Of a stretch of 64,000 nt of DNA, positions 1-7,977 are shown piece after piece. The notes under the pieces were generated by a model. That model was given only the letters and a program-made list of their open reading frames with translations. It did not search any database and was not told the DNA's origin. Location: IMG/VR virus record IMGVR_UViG_3300034082_001419, positions 1 through 64,000 of that record. The stretch is one strand, 5' to 3'. The DNA is from a virus. Positions within the stretch are counted from its first letter, which is position 1, and each line of letters opens with the position of its first letter. A program made the translations under genes and the position numbers.

Positions 1-24
1 TTAAATGATTTAATAAAGTAAAAA

Positions 25-750
25 ATGGAAGGATTGGTATTGCCCACTAAGAAAGTGAGCGCAACAAGAGTTAATCCAAAAAGATTGTTAATTTACTCTA
101 AGCCAAAGACAGGTAAAACTACCGCTTTTGCAGGTTTAGAAGGTAATTTAATAATTGATTTGGAAAATGGGACTGATTATGTAGATGCAATGAAAGTAAA
201 AGCTAATAGTCTTAAAGAATTATTAGCAGTTGGTAAAGCAGTAGAAGAAGCAGGTAAACCTTATAGGGTTATCACTATTGATACTGTAACTGCATTGGAA
301 GAAATGGTTATGCCTTTAGCTGTTAAAAAGTATAAAGCTACTCCAATGGGTAAAAGTTATGATGGAGACAACGTAATTACTTTACCAAATGGTGCTGGTT
401 ATTTATACATAAGAGAAGCATTCTTTGATGTTTTGAATTATGTAGATACATTAGCTGAACATATTATTCTATCAGGTCACATCAAAGACAAACAAGTTGA
501 TGATAAGGGTGAAATGGTAATGGCAGCTAATATTGATTTAACTGGTAAGATTAAGTCTTTAATCTGTGCAAATTCAGATGCAATTGGTTATATGTTTAGA
601 AAGGGTAACAAGGTTATGTTAAACTTTAAGACTAATGAAGAAACTACTTGTGGTGCAAGACCAGAGCATTTAAGAAATGCAGAGATAGTGATTAGTGAAA
701 TTAATGATAAAGGTGATATAGTTACTCACTGGGATGAAGTTTATAAATAA
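25..750 (+). CDS. Sak4-like RecA-fold ATPase (phage nucleotide-binding protein, AAA_24)
   Basis: A 241-residue P-loop ATPase. The Walker A motif (K-P-K-T-G-K-T-T) lies at residues 26-33 and a Walker B strand ending in Asp86 (V-I-T-I-D) follows. Size and layout fit the single-domain RecA-like phage family (AAA_24/Sak4), which acts with a single-strand-binding protein in homologous recombination or replication-fork repair. The next gene is SSB-like, which supports that pairing. The start is ATG at 25 after an A-rich leader with no Shine-Dalgarno motif. The family is well supported; the recombination role is inferred from relatives. Confidence 0.8.
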   Translation: MEGLVLPTKKVSATRVNPKRLLIYSKPKTGKTTAFAGLEGNLIIDLENGTDYVDAMKVKANSLKELLAVGKAVEEAGKPYRVITIDTVTALEEMVMPLAVKKYKATPMGKSYDGDNVITLPNGAGYLYIREAFFDVLNYVDTLAEHIILSGHIKDKQVDDKGEMVMAANIDLTGKIKSLICANSDAIGYMFRKGNKVMLNFKTNEETTCGARPEHLRNAEIVISEINDKGDIVTHWDEVYK

Positions 751-775
751 TTAATAATATAAAAAATAAGAAAAG

Positions 776-1462
776 ATGGCAATAGGAACTAAAGACGTAG
801 TAGCAGGTGGTAACGGATTACCAAAAACAATTAGCCCAGGAAATCATAAATTAAAAATCAATAGCTTAATGGCTGAAGACTTTAAGTTTATTCCTGGTGC
901 AATACAGATTATCTTGAATGTAGAAACTGAACCTCTTGAAGGATTTGAAGGTTTTATGATCAACAAAGATATGCCAGAAGCAGGTCATTATAAAGGTCAA
1001 ATTGGTAGAGTAAAAGCTGGTCAGTATGCATTTGCTGATGGTACTACTAAATCAGGTGTACAAATCTATAGAGATAACTCTATATTAGTATTCTTGAAAT
1101 CAATTTGTACTACATTAGATATGTTAGCATGGTTTGATGAGCAAGATAACAAACATGATACTATTGAAGATTTTATTCTTGCATTTAATGAGTCAGCTCC
1201 ATTTAAAGATAAATTTATGGACTTCTGTGTAGCAGGAAAAGAATATGAAGGTAAAACAGGTTATACAAATTATGACTTATATTTGCCAAAATCTTCAAAA
1301 GATGGTTTTGCATTTGCTAAACTTGGTTCAGGTAAAAACTTATTATATTCTGAAGCACTACATCTTAAAAAACTTGAAGCTAAAAAAGTAGACTCATTTG
1401 GTTCAGGTGAGGATGACTTTGCAGTACCTAACAAGGTAGCTTCTGACTTTGATTTAGACTAA
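776..1462 (+). CDS. Probable single-stranded DNA-binding protein
   Basis: A 228-residue protein with a beta-rich N-terminal part and a low-complexity linker. Its very acidic tip ends S-D-F-D-L-D, resembling the acidic protein-docking tail of bacterial SSBs. It lies 25 bases after the Sak4-like ATPase and is followed by a terminator, so the two form a likely recombination pair. No OB-fold motif can be proven by eye, so the call rests on the tail, the size and the neighbour. An ATPase-associated accessory protein is the alternative. Confidence 0.55.
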   Translation: MAIGTKDVVAGGNGLPKTISPGNHKLKINSLMAEDFKFIPGAIQIILNVETEPLEGFEGFMINKDMPEAGHYKGQIGRVKAGQYAFADGTTKSGVQIYRDNSILVFLKSICTTLDMLAWFDEQDNKHDTIEDFILAFNESAPFKDKFMDFCVAGKEYEGKTGYTNYDLYLPKSSKDGFAFAKLGSGKNLLYSEALHLKKLEAKKVDSFGSGEDDFAVPNKVASDFDLD

Positions 1463-1471
1463 CAATAGTTT

Positions 1472-1502
1472 AAAAGGGAGTCAGACAAAGGCTCCCTTTT
1501 TT
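1472..1502 (+). terminator. Rho-independent terminator after the SSB-like gene
   Basis: A perfect 9-bp stem (AAAAGGGAG at 1472-1480 with CTCCCTTTT at 1492-1500) has an 11-base loop and runs into T residues. It ends the Sak4/SSB transcript just before the primase gene. Confidence 0.8.
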
Positions 1503-1518
1503 ATTAAAGTTAATAATT

Positions 1519-2505
1519 ATGATTTCAACAAAGAAAAATGCTATATCAATAGGTAATGTTCCTGTCACATGGATATATGAACATTACTTAAATCTTACTG
1601 AAAAATTAGATGGTCAACAGATTAAAGTAAAATCTGCATTTAAGACTGAAAAGACGCCATCAATGTATGTATATGTTGATGCCAACACAATGACTTATAA
1701 GTATAAAGATTTTTCATCTGGAATACAAGGAGATTCAATATCCCTTATTGAACATATGTTTAATCTTGATAGAAGACTTGCTACATTTAAAATAATAGAT
1801 GATTACAAAGCATATATAGATTTTAATAAATCATATAGTGCTCCTGAAATCAAAAGTTATGAGAATTATAAAGTATGTGACTATACTATAAGACACTGGA
1901 GTAATTTTGATCAAAAGTATTGGGGTGATTATCACATTGGTTCAAAAATGTTAGATGCTTACAATGTATCTCCCTTGGAGTATTATAAGTTATCAAGAAA
2001 TGAACCAGATGGTAGTGTATCTGAAATTACAATTACAGGATTTAACTTGTATGGTTATTTTAAAAATGATGGTACACTATATAAGATTTATCAGCCAAAA
2101 ATATTAAACAGAAAGTTTTTAAAGATGGCTAATTATATCCAAGGTTCTGAGCAATTAACATTGACTAAAGATTATTTGGTTATTACATCATCACTTAAAG
2201 ATGTAATGGCTTTTAATAAGCTTGGTTTTAACAATGTTGAGTGTATAGCACCAGATAGTGAGAATACTATTATAAAAGAAACCAGTATTGAAAAACTAAA
2301 GAGTAAGTATAAAAGTATATGTGTATTGTTTGACAATGATGATGCCGGTAAAATGGCTATGGAAAAATATAAAGAAAGATATGGTTTATCCTATATAGTT
2401 CTTGATATGGAAAAAGATGTATCAGACTCTATTAAAGCACATGGACTGCAAAAAGTAAAAGAAGAATTATTTCCATTATTAAAAAAAGCAATACATGAAA
2501 GGTGA
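1519..2505 (+). CDS. DnaG-type primase with TOPRIM domain
   Basis: A 328-residue protein. The N-terminal part (about 30-80) has the primase-like series K-x-K-S-x-F-x-x-E-K-T-P-S followed by K-D-F-S-S-G-x-x-G-D, with no full zinc-finger cysteine set. The C-terminal half is a TOPRIM domain with L-F-D-N-D-D-A-G, metal-binding Asp272 and Asp274, after an S-S-L-K-D segment where the catalytic Glu strand is expected. It would make RNA primers for the phage fork. It is much shorter than cellular DnaG and has no helicase-binding domain. It overlaps the next gene by 11 bases. Confidence 0.72.
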   Translation: MISTKKNAISIGNVPVTWIYEHYLNLTEKLDGQQIKVKSAFKTEKTPSMYVYVDANTMTYKYKDFSSGIQGDSISLIEHMFNLDRRLATFKIIDDYKAYIDFNKSYSAPEIKSYENYKVCDYTIRHWSNFDQKYWGDYHIGSKMLDAYNVSPLEYYKLSRNEPDGSVSEITITGFNLYGYFKNDGTLYKIYQPKILNRKFLKMANYIQGSEQLTLTKDYLVITSSLKDVMAFNKLGFNNVECIAPDSENTIIKETSIEKLKSKYKSICVLFDNDDAGKMAMEKYKERYGLSYIVLDMEKDVSDSIKAHGLQKVKEELFPLLKKAIHER

Positions 2506-2728
2506 AATTAAAATTGGGTTTAAATTCAAAAAGGATAATCCTGGTGAATTTACTAAAAAGGTAAACATTGATGGTATAACACCATTACATATTGCATCAG
2601 CTGTAACTACTCTTATAGAGATATTAGAAAAGTATGCAGATGATGATGATCAAAGAAAAATATTAGAATTATTGAATAATAATGCAGGATTTGCTGGTGT
2701 TAAGATTATACCAAAAGGTGATGCATAA
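2495..2728 (+). CDS. Hypothetical protein, 77 aa
   Basis: Not recognised. A small protein overlapping the primase stop, which implies translational coupling. It has an N-terminal beta-like stretch rich in Lys/Phe, one long central helix and an acidic D-D-D-D-x-x segment. Context suggests a replication accessory, but nothing in the sequence fixes a role. Confidence 0.6.
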   Translation: MKGEIKIGFKFKKDNPGEFTKKVNIDGITPLHIASAVTTLIEILEKYADDDDQRKILELLNNNAGFAGVKIIPKGDA

Positions 2729-2739
2729 AAATTAAGATT

Positions 2740-3165
2740 ATGAGTTGGATACATAAAGGAAAAGTGTTTACAGAATCTGATATTCCTGAAGGAGCAATTG
2801 GTTTTGTATATCATATGTCAGTAATATTAAATGGTAATAGCTATGCATATATTGGTAAGAAGAACTTTTTTGCTAATATCAAGAAACCTATGGGTAAAAA
2901 AGCATTAGCTCAAACTACTGATAAAAGACTAAAGAAATACACTAGGGTTACTAAACCTAACTTTATGGCTTACCATAGTAGTAATCAACAATTAAAAGAA
3001 GCTCATAAAGCTGGATGTAAAATTAAAAGGGAAATTCTAATGATTTGCTACTCAGCAACAGAATTGACTTATCAAGAAGTAAAGCATCAATTTAAATATG
3101 AAGTGCTTGAAAAAGAGGAATTCCTTAATGGGAATATACTTGGTAAATTTTATAAGTTTAAATAA
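2740..3165 (+). CDS. Free-standing GIY-YIG-like nuclease
   Basis: A 141-residue protein with a GIY-YIG-type layout. G-F-V-Y-H-M-S near residue 22 takes the GIY strand, Y-A-Y-I-G-K-K-N-F-F (about 36-45) takes the YIG strand, Y-H-S-S-N-Q-Q-L follows, and a C-terminal Glu/Gln helix pair (E-V-K-H-Q-F) may hold the metal-binding Glu. The arrangement resembles the short Seg-like/phage GIY-YIG nucleases with no extra DNA-binding repeat. A NUMOD-like protein is encoded directly downstream. Function could be homing, host DNA cleavage or repair. Confidence 0.6.
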   Translation: MSWIHKGKVFTESDIPEGAIGFVYHMSVILNGNSYAYIGKKNFFANIKKPMGKKALAQTTDKRLKKYTRVTKPNFMAYHSSNQQLKEAHKAGCKIKREILMICYSATELTYQEVKHQFKYEVLEKEEFLNGNILGKFYKFK

Positions 3166-3174
3166 TAAAAAGTT

Positions 3175-3570
3175 ATGAAAATAGCAATGTACGACCTTGA
3201 AGGTCATTTATTAGAAGTATTAGAAGCAGAAACATATCAAGGAATCATTGATCTATTGCCTGTAAAATCAAGTATTAAAAGTACTGCTTCTATACAACAA
3301 GCCACAAGAGGAGAAATTAATTTTTGTGGAGGCTATCAATTTAGAGAAGTTTTTACTAAAAAACCTTTACAAAAAATTGGAAGTTGTATTGATTTAAAAA
3401 AAGCAGTAGAAAAACAAGTGCAAAAATATTATAAAGGAGTATACATTTGTACCTATAAAAATATAGAAGAAGCTGCTTTTATAAATAACATATTGCGTGA
3501 TAATATTGGTAAATGTGCTAGAGGAATAAGAGCTACAGCAGGTGGTTTTGAATGGAAATTTGTAGTATAA
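3175..3570 (+). CDS. Stand-alone NUMOD1-like DNA-binding protein
   Basis: A 131-residue protein whose start (M-Y-D-L-E-G-H-L-L-E-V) plus a following S-I-Q-Q-A-T-R-G and C-G-G-Y-Q-F-R segment match the DNA-binding repeat normally found C-terminal to homing nucleases. A second weaker copy lies in the C-terminal half (I-E-E-A-A-F-I-N-N, then A-T-A-G-G-F-E-W-K-F). No nuclease motif is present. It follows the GIY-YIG nuclease by 9 bases, so the two may be separated parts of one homing enzyme or an independent regulator. Confidence 0.5.
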   Translation: MKIAMYDLEGHLLEVLEAETYQGIIDLLPVKSSIKSTASIQQATRGEINFCGGYQFREVFTKKPLQKIGSCIDLKKAVEKQVQKYYKGVYICTYKNIEEAAFINNILRDNIGKCARGIRATAGGFEWKFVV

Positions 3571-3582
3571 AATAAAAAAGTT

Positions 3583-3975
3583 ATGGCTGAAAATGTATTA
3601 GAAAAAATAATGATTGGTTTAGTAAATGCAGGTATTAAAAAGGTATCTGTAAATTATGATGGTGGTGGAGATAGTGGAGCTATTGAGTCTATAAGAATAA
3701 CAACTGATCCAGATGTTGACTTTGACCAATTACAAAGTTGGGAAGGTGGAACTGATTTAAATGATTATAACTCAGAGTTATATTCATTGCTTGAAGATTA
3801 CTGTCAAGAGATGTTATTGAATGACATTGAAGACTGGTGGAACAATGATGGTGGCTTTGGATATGTAAATATTGATGTAGAAGAAGGTACATATGAAATT
3901 CAAAATAGCATAAGAGTTACTGATTATGAAGAGTTTAATCATTATGGTAACTTGTTTGAGAAAAATAAGAGATAG
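3583..3975 (+). CDS. DUF6878-like hypothetical protein
   Basis: A 130-residue acidic protein. The opening helix is followed by V-N-Y-D-G-G-G-D-S-G-A-I-E-S-I, and the C-terminal half has D-W-W-N-N-D-G-G-F-G followed by short strands. This pattern resembles the DUF6878 family of phage and plasmid proteins of unknown function. The assignment is from memory of the motif pattern only. The TAG stop touches the next start (TAGATG). Confidence 0.5.
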   Translation: MAENVLEKIMIGLVNAGIKKVSVNYDGGGDSGAIESIRITTDPDVDFDQLQSWEGGTDLNDYNSELYSLLEDYCQEMLLNDIEDWWNNDGGFGYVNIDVEEGTYEIQNSIRVTDYEEFNHYGNLFEKNKR

Positions 3976-4128
3976 ATGATGCATGACAATTATAAAATTA
4001 AATTTGGAAAGCATAAACATAAAAAGTTAAAAGATGTACCCTTTGATTATTTAAAATGGTTGGCAGGTCAAGAGTTTTGTCCAAGTCAGGTAAAGAAATA
4101 TATTAAAGAGCATGAAAATTTTATTTAA
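3976..4128 (+). CDS. DUF3820-like small protein, 50 aa
   Basis: A 50-residue ORF beginning with ATGATG directly after the previous stop codon. The sequence F-G-K-H-K-H-K-K-L-K-D-V-P-F-D-Y-L-K-W-L is the hallmark of the DUF3820 family, sometimes annotated as a putative quorum-sensing-regulated virulence factor. In phages such domains sit near replication genes and may bind nucleic acid; the role is unproven. Confidence 0.7.
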   Translation: MMHDNYKIKFGKHKHKKLKDVPFDYLKWLAGQEFCPSQVKKYIKEHENFI

Positions 4129-4139
4129 ATAAGAATAAT

Positions 4140-4487
4140 ATGGCACATCCTTTAGAGCATTGTAAGTCCTCAGTAAGAAAATGGGGTGGTAGACAGGTTG
4201 ATTATCAAGCTATTCATGAGTGGCTAGATGAAACTAAGGCTTGGGTTGGTCACAGTATGCATAGAATGTTCCGTCACCATAGTGAAGGTATATTTGAATG
4301 TGAGAAAGTATTTGGATCAAGCTTTATCAACTTTGATGGTAAGACTGTATATACAAGATATGTTGCTGAACAACATGTAAAAGAAGATTGTAATGGATAT
4401 ATTCCTACAGCAAAGGAATGGGTTAAGATGATTGAATCTGGAAAACCTGAGTTATGGGCTATAAAAACTTTAAAAATAGAAGACTAA
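4140..4487 (+). CDS. DUF6915-like protein
   Basis: A 115-residue protein with a histidine-rich pattern: H-P-L-E-H near the start, D-Y-Q-A-I-H-E-W-L-D-E, then H-R-M-F-R-H-H-S-E-G-I-F-E-C-E and Y-V-A-E-Q-H-V-K-E-D. These conserved His/Glu/Asp positions match the DUF6915 family of phage proteins. Several are arranged as if to bind a metal. No activity is known to me. The stop overlaps the next start (TAATG). Confidence 0.65.
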   Translation: MAHPLEHCKSSVRKWGGRQVDYQAIHEWLDETKAWVGHSMHRMFRHHSEGIFECEKVFGSSFINFDGKTVYTRYVAEQHVKEDCNGYIPTAKEWVKMIESGKPELWAIKTLKIED

Positions 4488-4822
4488 TGGAAGAAGTAAA
4501 AGAAATTAAACTAGAGAATGAGAGAATCAAAGTGGTTTTCACAAATGAGGCAAATCCAGATGAGCCAAGTTTACAAGTAGAATTTATTTGTGTAAGGAAT
4601 AGTGAAGGTGTAAAAGAAACTCAAGTATTGATAGATCCATCTGTTTTTAACAGAGAGCCATCATTTATGGGTGAATTATATATGAATACATTTGATTCTT
4701 TAGCAACTGTAAGAGAAATATTTGATAGAGGTGATCTATATGAAGGTGTACGTACAATAACTATAGAACAATACAAGCAGTATTTGATAAAAGTAAGAGG
4801 TGTTGATCCAAAAAATTTATAA
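4487..4822 (+). CDS. Hypothetical protein, 111 aa
   Basis: Not recognised. The preferred start is ATG 4487, which overlaps the previous stop as TAATG; an in-frame ATG at 4454 would need a 34-base overlap. The protein is acidic and beta-rich (residues 1-50) with a mixed C-terminal part. Tight coupling to both neighbours indicates one operon. Confidence 0.6.
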   Translation: MEEVKEIKLENERIKVVFTNEANPDEPSLQVEFICVRNSEGVKETQVLIDPSVFNREPSFMGELYMNTFDSLATVREIFDRGDLYEGVRTITIEQYKQYLIKVRGVDPKNL

Positions 4823-4828
4823 AGACTG

Positions 4829-4990
4829 ATGGAAAATCAATTTGATATATCTGATGATATTTTAAGAGAAATGGCTGAAAAGTATATGATTGAAGAAAGC
4901 TATGGTGAACCTCAACCGGATTTATACGTAGGTTTTTTAGCTGGTTTTAAAGCAGCAATCAAATTAATAAGTAATAAAATAGAAGATTGA
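4829..4990 (+). CDS. Hypothetical small protein, 53 aa
   Basis: A short ORF of acidic, helical composition (M-E-N-Q-F-D-I-S at the start, G-F-L-A-G-F-K-A-A-I in the C-terminal helix). It fills an otherwise empty gap, starts 7 bases after the preceding stop and ends in TGATG, which overlaps the next start. That arrangement supports it being real. Function unknown. Confidence 0.6.
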   Translation: MENQFDISDDILREMAEKYMIEESYGEPQPDLYVGFLAGFKAAIKLISNKIED

Positions 4991-5400
4991 TGGAAAAGGT
5001 AGTACTGACAAAAGAGAGTGTAAGAAGTATAATGGATATGTATGCATCAACTGATAAAGATAATTGGTTAGTTGCAAATGAGATAGTAAATAACTGTGAT
5101 ATTGAGAAATCTAAAGCATGGTTAGTTTTATTATATGCAGAAAGTAATAAAGATAATAATTATTGGGAAGAAAATATACCTAATGTTATTGATGTTATAA
5201 GAGGTATGGGTATTTATAGTGAATATAAACCTACAGTTAATAATGTTTTGACAACATTAATTAATTTAACTGCTGAATCTGATGTAGTAGATATGTTTTT
5301 ACAATTACATGTTGAGACATTAAAGAAAAGTATGAAAAGTTGGGGTTATCCCGTAGATAAATTAAACTATTCAATAACATTAAAGGATGGCAAAGAGTAG
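4990..5400 (+). CDS. Hypothetical protein, 136 aa
   Basis: Not recognised. ATG 4990 overlaps the previous TGA and is preferred to the TTG one codon upstream. The protein is mainly helical and acidic in its first half (M-D-M-Y-A-S-T-D-K-D-N-W), with repeated Asn/Asp. It overlaps the start of the metallopeptidase/VWA gene by 14 bases, so it may belong functionally with the VWA/MoxR pair. Confidence 0.55.
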   Translation: MEKVVLTKESVRSIMDMYASTDKDNWLVANEIVNNCDIEKSKAWLVLLYAESNKDNNYWEENIPNVIDVIRGMGIYSEYKPTVNNVLTTLINLTAESDVVDMFLQLHVETLKKSMKSWGYPVDKLNYSITLKDGKE

Positions 5401-5613
5401 AGAAGATAGTTTAGCAAAAACCAGTAAAGATTTGATGTTGAAGGAGCCCTATTACGGGTTCTTTTTAATTATGTTGAATAAGGTTTGGGATAATAAAAGA
5501 GTTCCAACTGCTGGTGTAAGTAAGCATAATATCAATTATCAGCTTACTATTAATGAAAATTTCTGGACTGGATTAAGTGATGATCATAAGCATGGTTTAT
5601 TAAAACATGAGCT
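5387..5613 (+). CDS. Exon 1 of metallopeptidase-like/VWA protein (DUF2201 type)
   Basis: The first 227 bases of a gene interrupted by a group I intron. Joined to exon 2 (6723-7698) it encodes 400 residues. The exon stops within the third codon of the zinc-binding motif: C-A-T-G-A-G-C-T here plus C-T-T-G-C-A-T there gives H74-E-L-L-H78 followed by I-A-F-G-H. Unspliced reading gives a dead-end 77-residue product ending at TAG 5618-5620. The N-terminal region is the helical part of a DUF2201-like peptidase domain. Confidence 0.8.
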
Positions 5614-6722
5614 CAACTAGGGCTCCTCATGCAGTAATGTATGTGTAAAATGTCTTAAATTGACGGGGACTCCCTAAAGCTCTATCTACTAAGCATGCAC
5701 CGTGAGGTAGTATGTGGCTGAATTAATTACTCAGGTATAGTAAAAAAGATAGAGATGTCCAAATGGGAAATCCGCAGCCAAATTTCTTGGTTATATGGTT
5801 TATTTTTGGTATATTGTAGTATAAATACTTACATATATGAAAATAGAATTAGAACAAAAAGTAATTGATTATTATGTTACTGATAAATTATCAGGTAAAA
5901 AGATTGCAAGCATATTACGAGTAAATGTAAAAACTGTATTTGCAATTTTAAAAAGAAATAATATAAAATCAAGAACTTTGTCTGAATCAGCAATGAAATA
6001 TACTTGTCAAGATGACTTTTTTAATGTAATTGATACAGAAAAAAAAGCATATTGGTTAGGTGTTCTTTTTGCTGATGGTAATATTACAAAAAAAGCAAGT
6101 AAATCAGGACAAATAATTTTTTCATCAAAAGATAAAGATTGGGTAGAACAATTTTTATTAGATGTTGGATCAAATAATTCTCCTAATTGTGAATATCAAA
6201 AAGTATTTAAAAAATATATATGGAAAGCTCAAATAACATCAGCTCAAATGTATAATGATTTAAATAATTTAGGATGTACACCAGCTAAAACTAAAACAAT
6301 AAGAATACCTATACTAGAGGATGAATTAGTTCATCATTTTATTAGAGGTTATTTTGACGGTGATGGTACAGTTGGAGCTTACAAAAACTTAAAAAATAGT
6401 GATTGGAAAATCCTAAAATCAGGTTTTTGTTCAGGCTCAAAAGAATTTATGATTGACTTATTAAAAATATTACCAGTAAAAAATAAAACTATTAAGCAAA
6501 GCAATGAGTGTTATGTTACACAGCATTCTTTGCATGATACACTTAATTTATATAACTTTATGTATAAAAATCATACATTATGTTTAAATAGAAAAAGACA
6601 AGTTTTTATTGATTACTTAGACACATATGTACCAAGAAAGAGGTTCAACGACTACAATAGACCATCCCTAGTGGATGAAGGTATAGTCTGATCTCATGTG
6701 AAAGCATGAGTTAACAAAAATG
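5614..6722 (+). ncRNA. Group I self-splicing intron in the metallopeptidase/VWA gene
   Basis: A 1109-base intron. P1 forms between exon GAGCT (5609-5613) and intron GGCTC (5621-5625), closing a 7-base loop and giving the U-G wobble at the 5' splice site. The last intron base is G6722. The core includes an A-T-C-C-G-C-A-G-C-C segment near 5771-5780 and P7 (GACTA 6650-6654 with TAGTC 6684-6688). A P9 hairpin with a GAAA tetraloop lies at 6693-6710. Removal restores an open frame and an exact H-E-x-x-H motif. Bases 5621-5836 have no gene and are ribozyme core. Confidence 0.9.
5837..6691 (+). CDS. LAGLIDADG homing endonuclease within group I intron
   Basis: A 284-residue protein with an N-terminal helix-turn-helix (about 15-45), a first LAGLIDADG helix (Y-W-L-G-V-L-F-A-D-G, about 72-81) and a second (F-I-R-G-Y-F-D-G-D-G-T, about 168-178), so both catalytic acids are present. 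It would cut intronless copies of the host gene and drive intron homing. Its 3' end overlaps the ribozyme P7/P3 region (6640-6691): the last 15 or so codons double as conserved RNA core. Confidence 0.88.
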   Translation: MKIELEQKVIDYYVTDKLSGKKIASILRVNVKTVFAILKRNNIKSRTLSESAMKYTCQDDFFNVIDTEKKAYWLGVLFADGNITKKASKSGQIIFSSKDKDWVEQFLLDVGSNNSPNCEYQKVFKKYIWKAQITSAQMYNDLNNLGCTPAKTKTIRIPILEDELVHHFIRGYFDGDGTVGAYKNLKNSDWKILKSGFCSGSKEFMIDLLKILPVKNKTIKQSNECYVTQHSLHDTLNLYNFMYKNHTLCLNRKRQVFIDYLDTYVPRKRFNDYNRPSLVDEGIV

Positions 6723-7698
6723 CTTGCATATCGCATTTGGCCATCTTACTATGTATTTTAAGTTTAGTGATAAGAAGCTTGCTAATTACGCAATGGACAT
6801 GGAAATAAATCAATTCATTGATAATCAGTATCTTCCAGAAGGTGGTGTTAATATAGATGATTATCCTGATTTGAACTTAGATAGAAAGGCAGGTTGTAGA
6901 TATTATTATGAGAAACTACAACAAGCCAAAGAGAAGAAAGACAAAGGTGGTGAAGAAGGTACAAGTGGTGATGACAACTATGATAAAGTATGTGATCAAA
7001 TGGATTCCGGAGATGATATGGACTCTGATCATCCAACTTGGTCTGACTTTGAAGACATGACTGAAGCTGAACAGAAGCTAATTGAGAAGCAATTGAATAA
7101 GATTCTCAATGATGCTAAGGAAATGACTGAAAAGAAAAGAGGTAATGTTCCTGGAGAAATTGAGGGATTACTTGAAATGGAAGCAATCACAGCCCCTAAG
7201 TTTGATTGGAAAGGTTATATAAGAAGATTTACTGGTGTATCATCAAAAGTGTATACTAAAAAGATAAGGAGAAAAGAGAATAGAAGATATTCTGATAATC
7301 CTGGTCTAAAGATTAAAATGAAACAACATATGTTGTTGGCTATTGATACTTCAGGTTCTGTATGTGATAAAGAGTTGCATGAGTTCATGAATGAAATACA
7401 TCACATCTATAAGCAAGGAGTAGATATTACTATTATACAATGTGATACTGTTATAAGAAGTATTGAACCGTATAAAGGCAAAAATGAAATTAAGATATAT
7501 GGTAGAGGTGGGACTGAATTTACTCCCGTCCTTGAGTATTATAATGAAAATATAAGAAAGTTTACTAGCTTGGTATATTTCACTGATGGTGAATGTTATA
7601 CTGATGTTAAACCAAAAGCTCCTGTTTTATGGGTGCTGTCTGAACAATCCCATATGAATAATAGCCTTCCGGGAAAGGTGATAAAACTTGAGTTATAA
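6723..7698 (+). CDS. Exon 2 of metallopeptidase-like/VWA protein
   Basis: Continues the reading frame from 5613. The exon supplies the last part of H-E-L-L-H-I-A-F-G-H, then an acidic Asp/Glu/Lys-rich linker (about residues 125-195) and a C-terminal VWA-like domain with MIDAS residues D284-x-S286-G-S288, a G-G-T-E-F-T-P segment and Y-F-T-D-G. The layout (zincin-like half plus VWA half) resembles DUF2201 proteins. They are usually encoded with a MoxR AAA+ ATPase, as here 20 bases downstream; such pairs work as metal-dependent remodelling or chaperone complexes. The substrate in this phage is unknown. Confidence 0.8.
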
Positions 7699-7718
7699 AT
7701 TAAAAAAAATTAAAAAAG

Positions 7719-7937
7719 ATGAGTCAGATTCAATTAAATGCAGATGAGTTAAAAAACTTTATTAAACATATTATTAAAAACAATGAGATACTTCAACAAA
7801 CTGGTAAGATGCCTACAGCACTAGCTGTTGTTGGTGAAGCCGGTTTAGGTAAAACATCATCTATAATGCAAGTCGGTGAAGAATTAGATTTAGATGTTGT
7901 TAAGTTAAATTTATCACAAATTGAAGAATTAGGGGAT
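7719..7937 (+). CDS. Exon 1 of MoxR-type AAA+ ATPase
   Basis: The first 73 codons of the MoxR-like ATPase, with the Walker A motif G39-E-A-G-L-G-K-T46. Translation without splicing stops at TAA 7938-7940, the first three intron bases. Exon 1 ends GGGGAT and exon 2 starts TTAGTT, so splicing reads E-L-G-D-L-V-G-F without a shift. Confidence 0.85.
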
Positions 7938-7953
7938 TAAGATTTAGTTTTCT

Positions 7954-7974
7954 ACAAATATATTTGTATATTTG
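7954..7974 (+). promoter_or_regulatory. Palindrome and tandem TATATTTG before the intron endonuclease
   Basis: ACAAATATATTTGT (7954-7967) is a perfect 14-base palindrome. Overlapping it, TATATTTG occurs twice in tandem (7959-7966 and 7967-7974), matching the Bacteroidota -7 promoter consensus TAnnTTTG. They end 3 bases before ATG 7978. This could be an intron-internal promoter giving a near-leaderless mRNA, or a hairpin limiting translation of the endonuclease. No convincing -33 element was seen. Confidence 0.35.
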
Positions 7975-7977
7975 TAT

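Noticed and set aside
4454-4486. Upstream ATG for the 111-residue protein
   Set aside because: It would overlap the preceding gene by 34 bases, whereas ATG 4487 overlaps its stop as TAATG like several neighbours.
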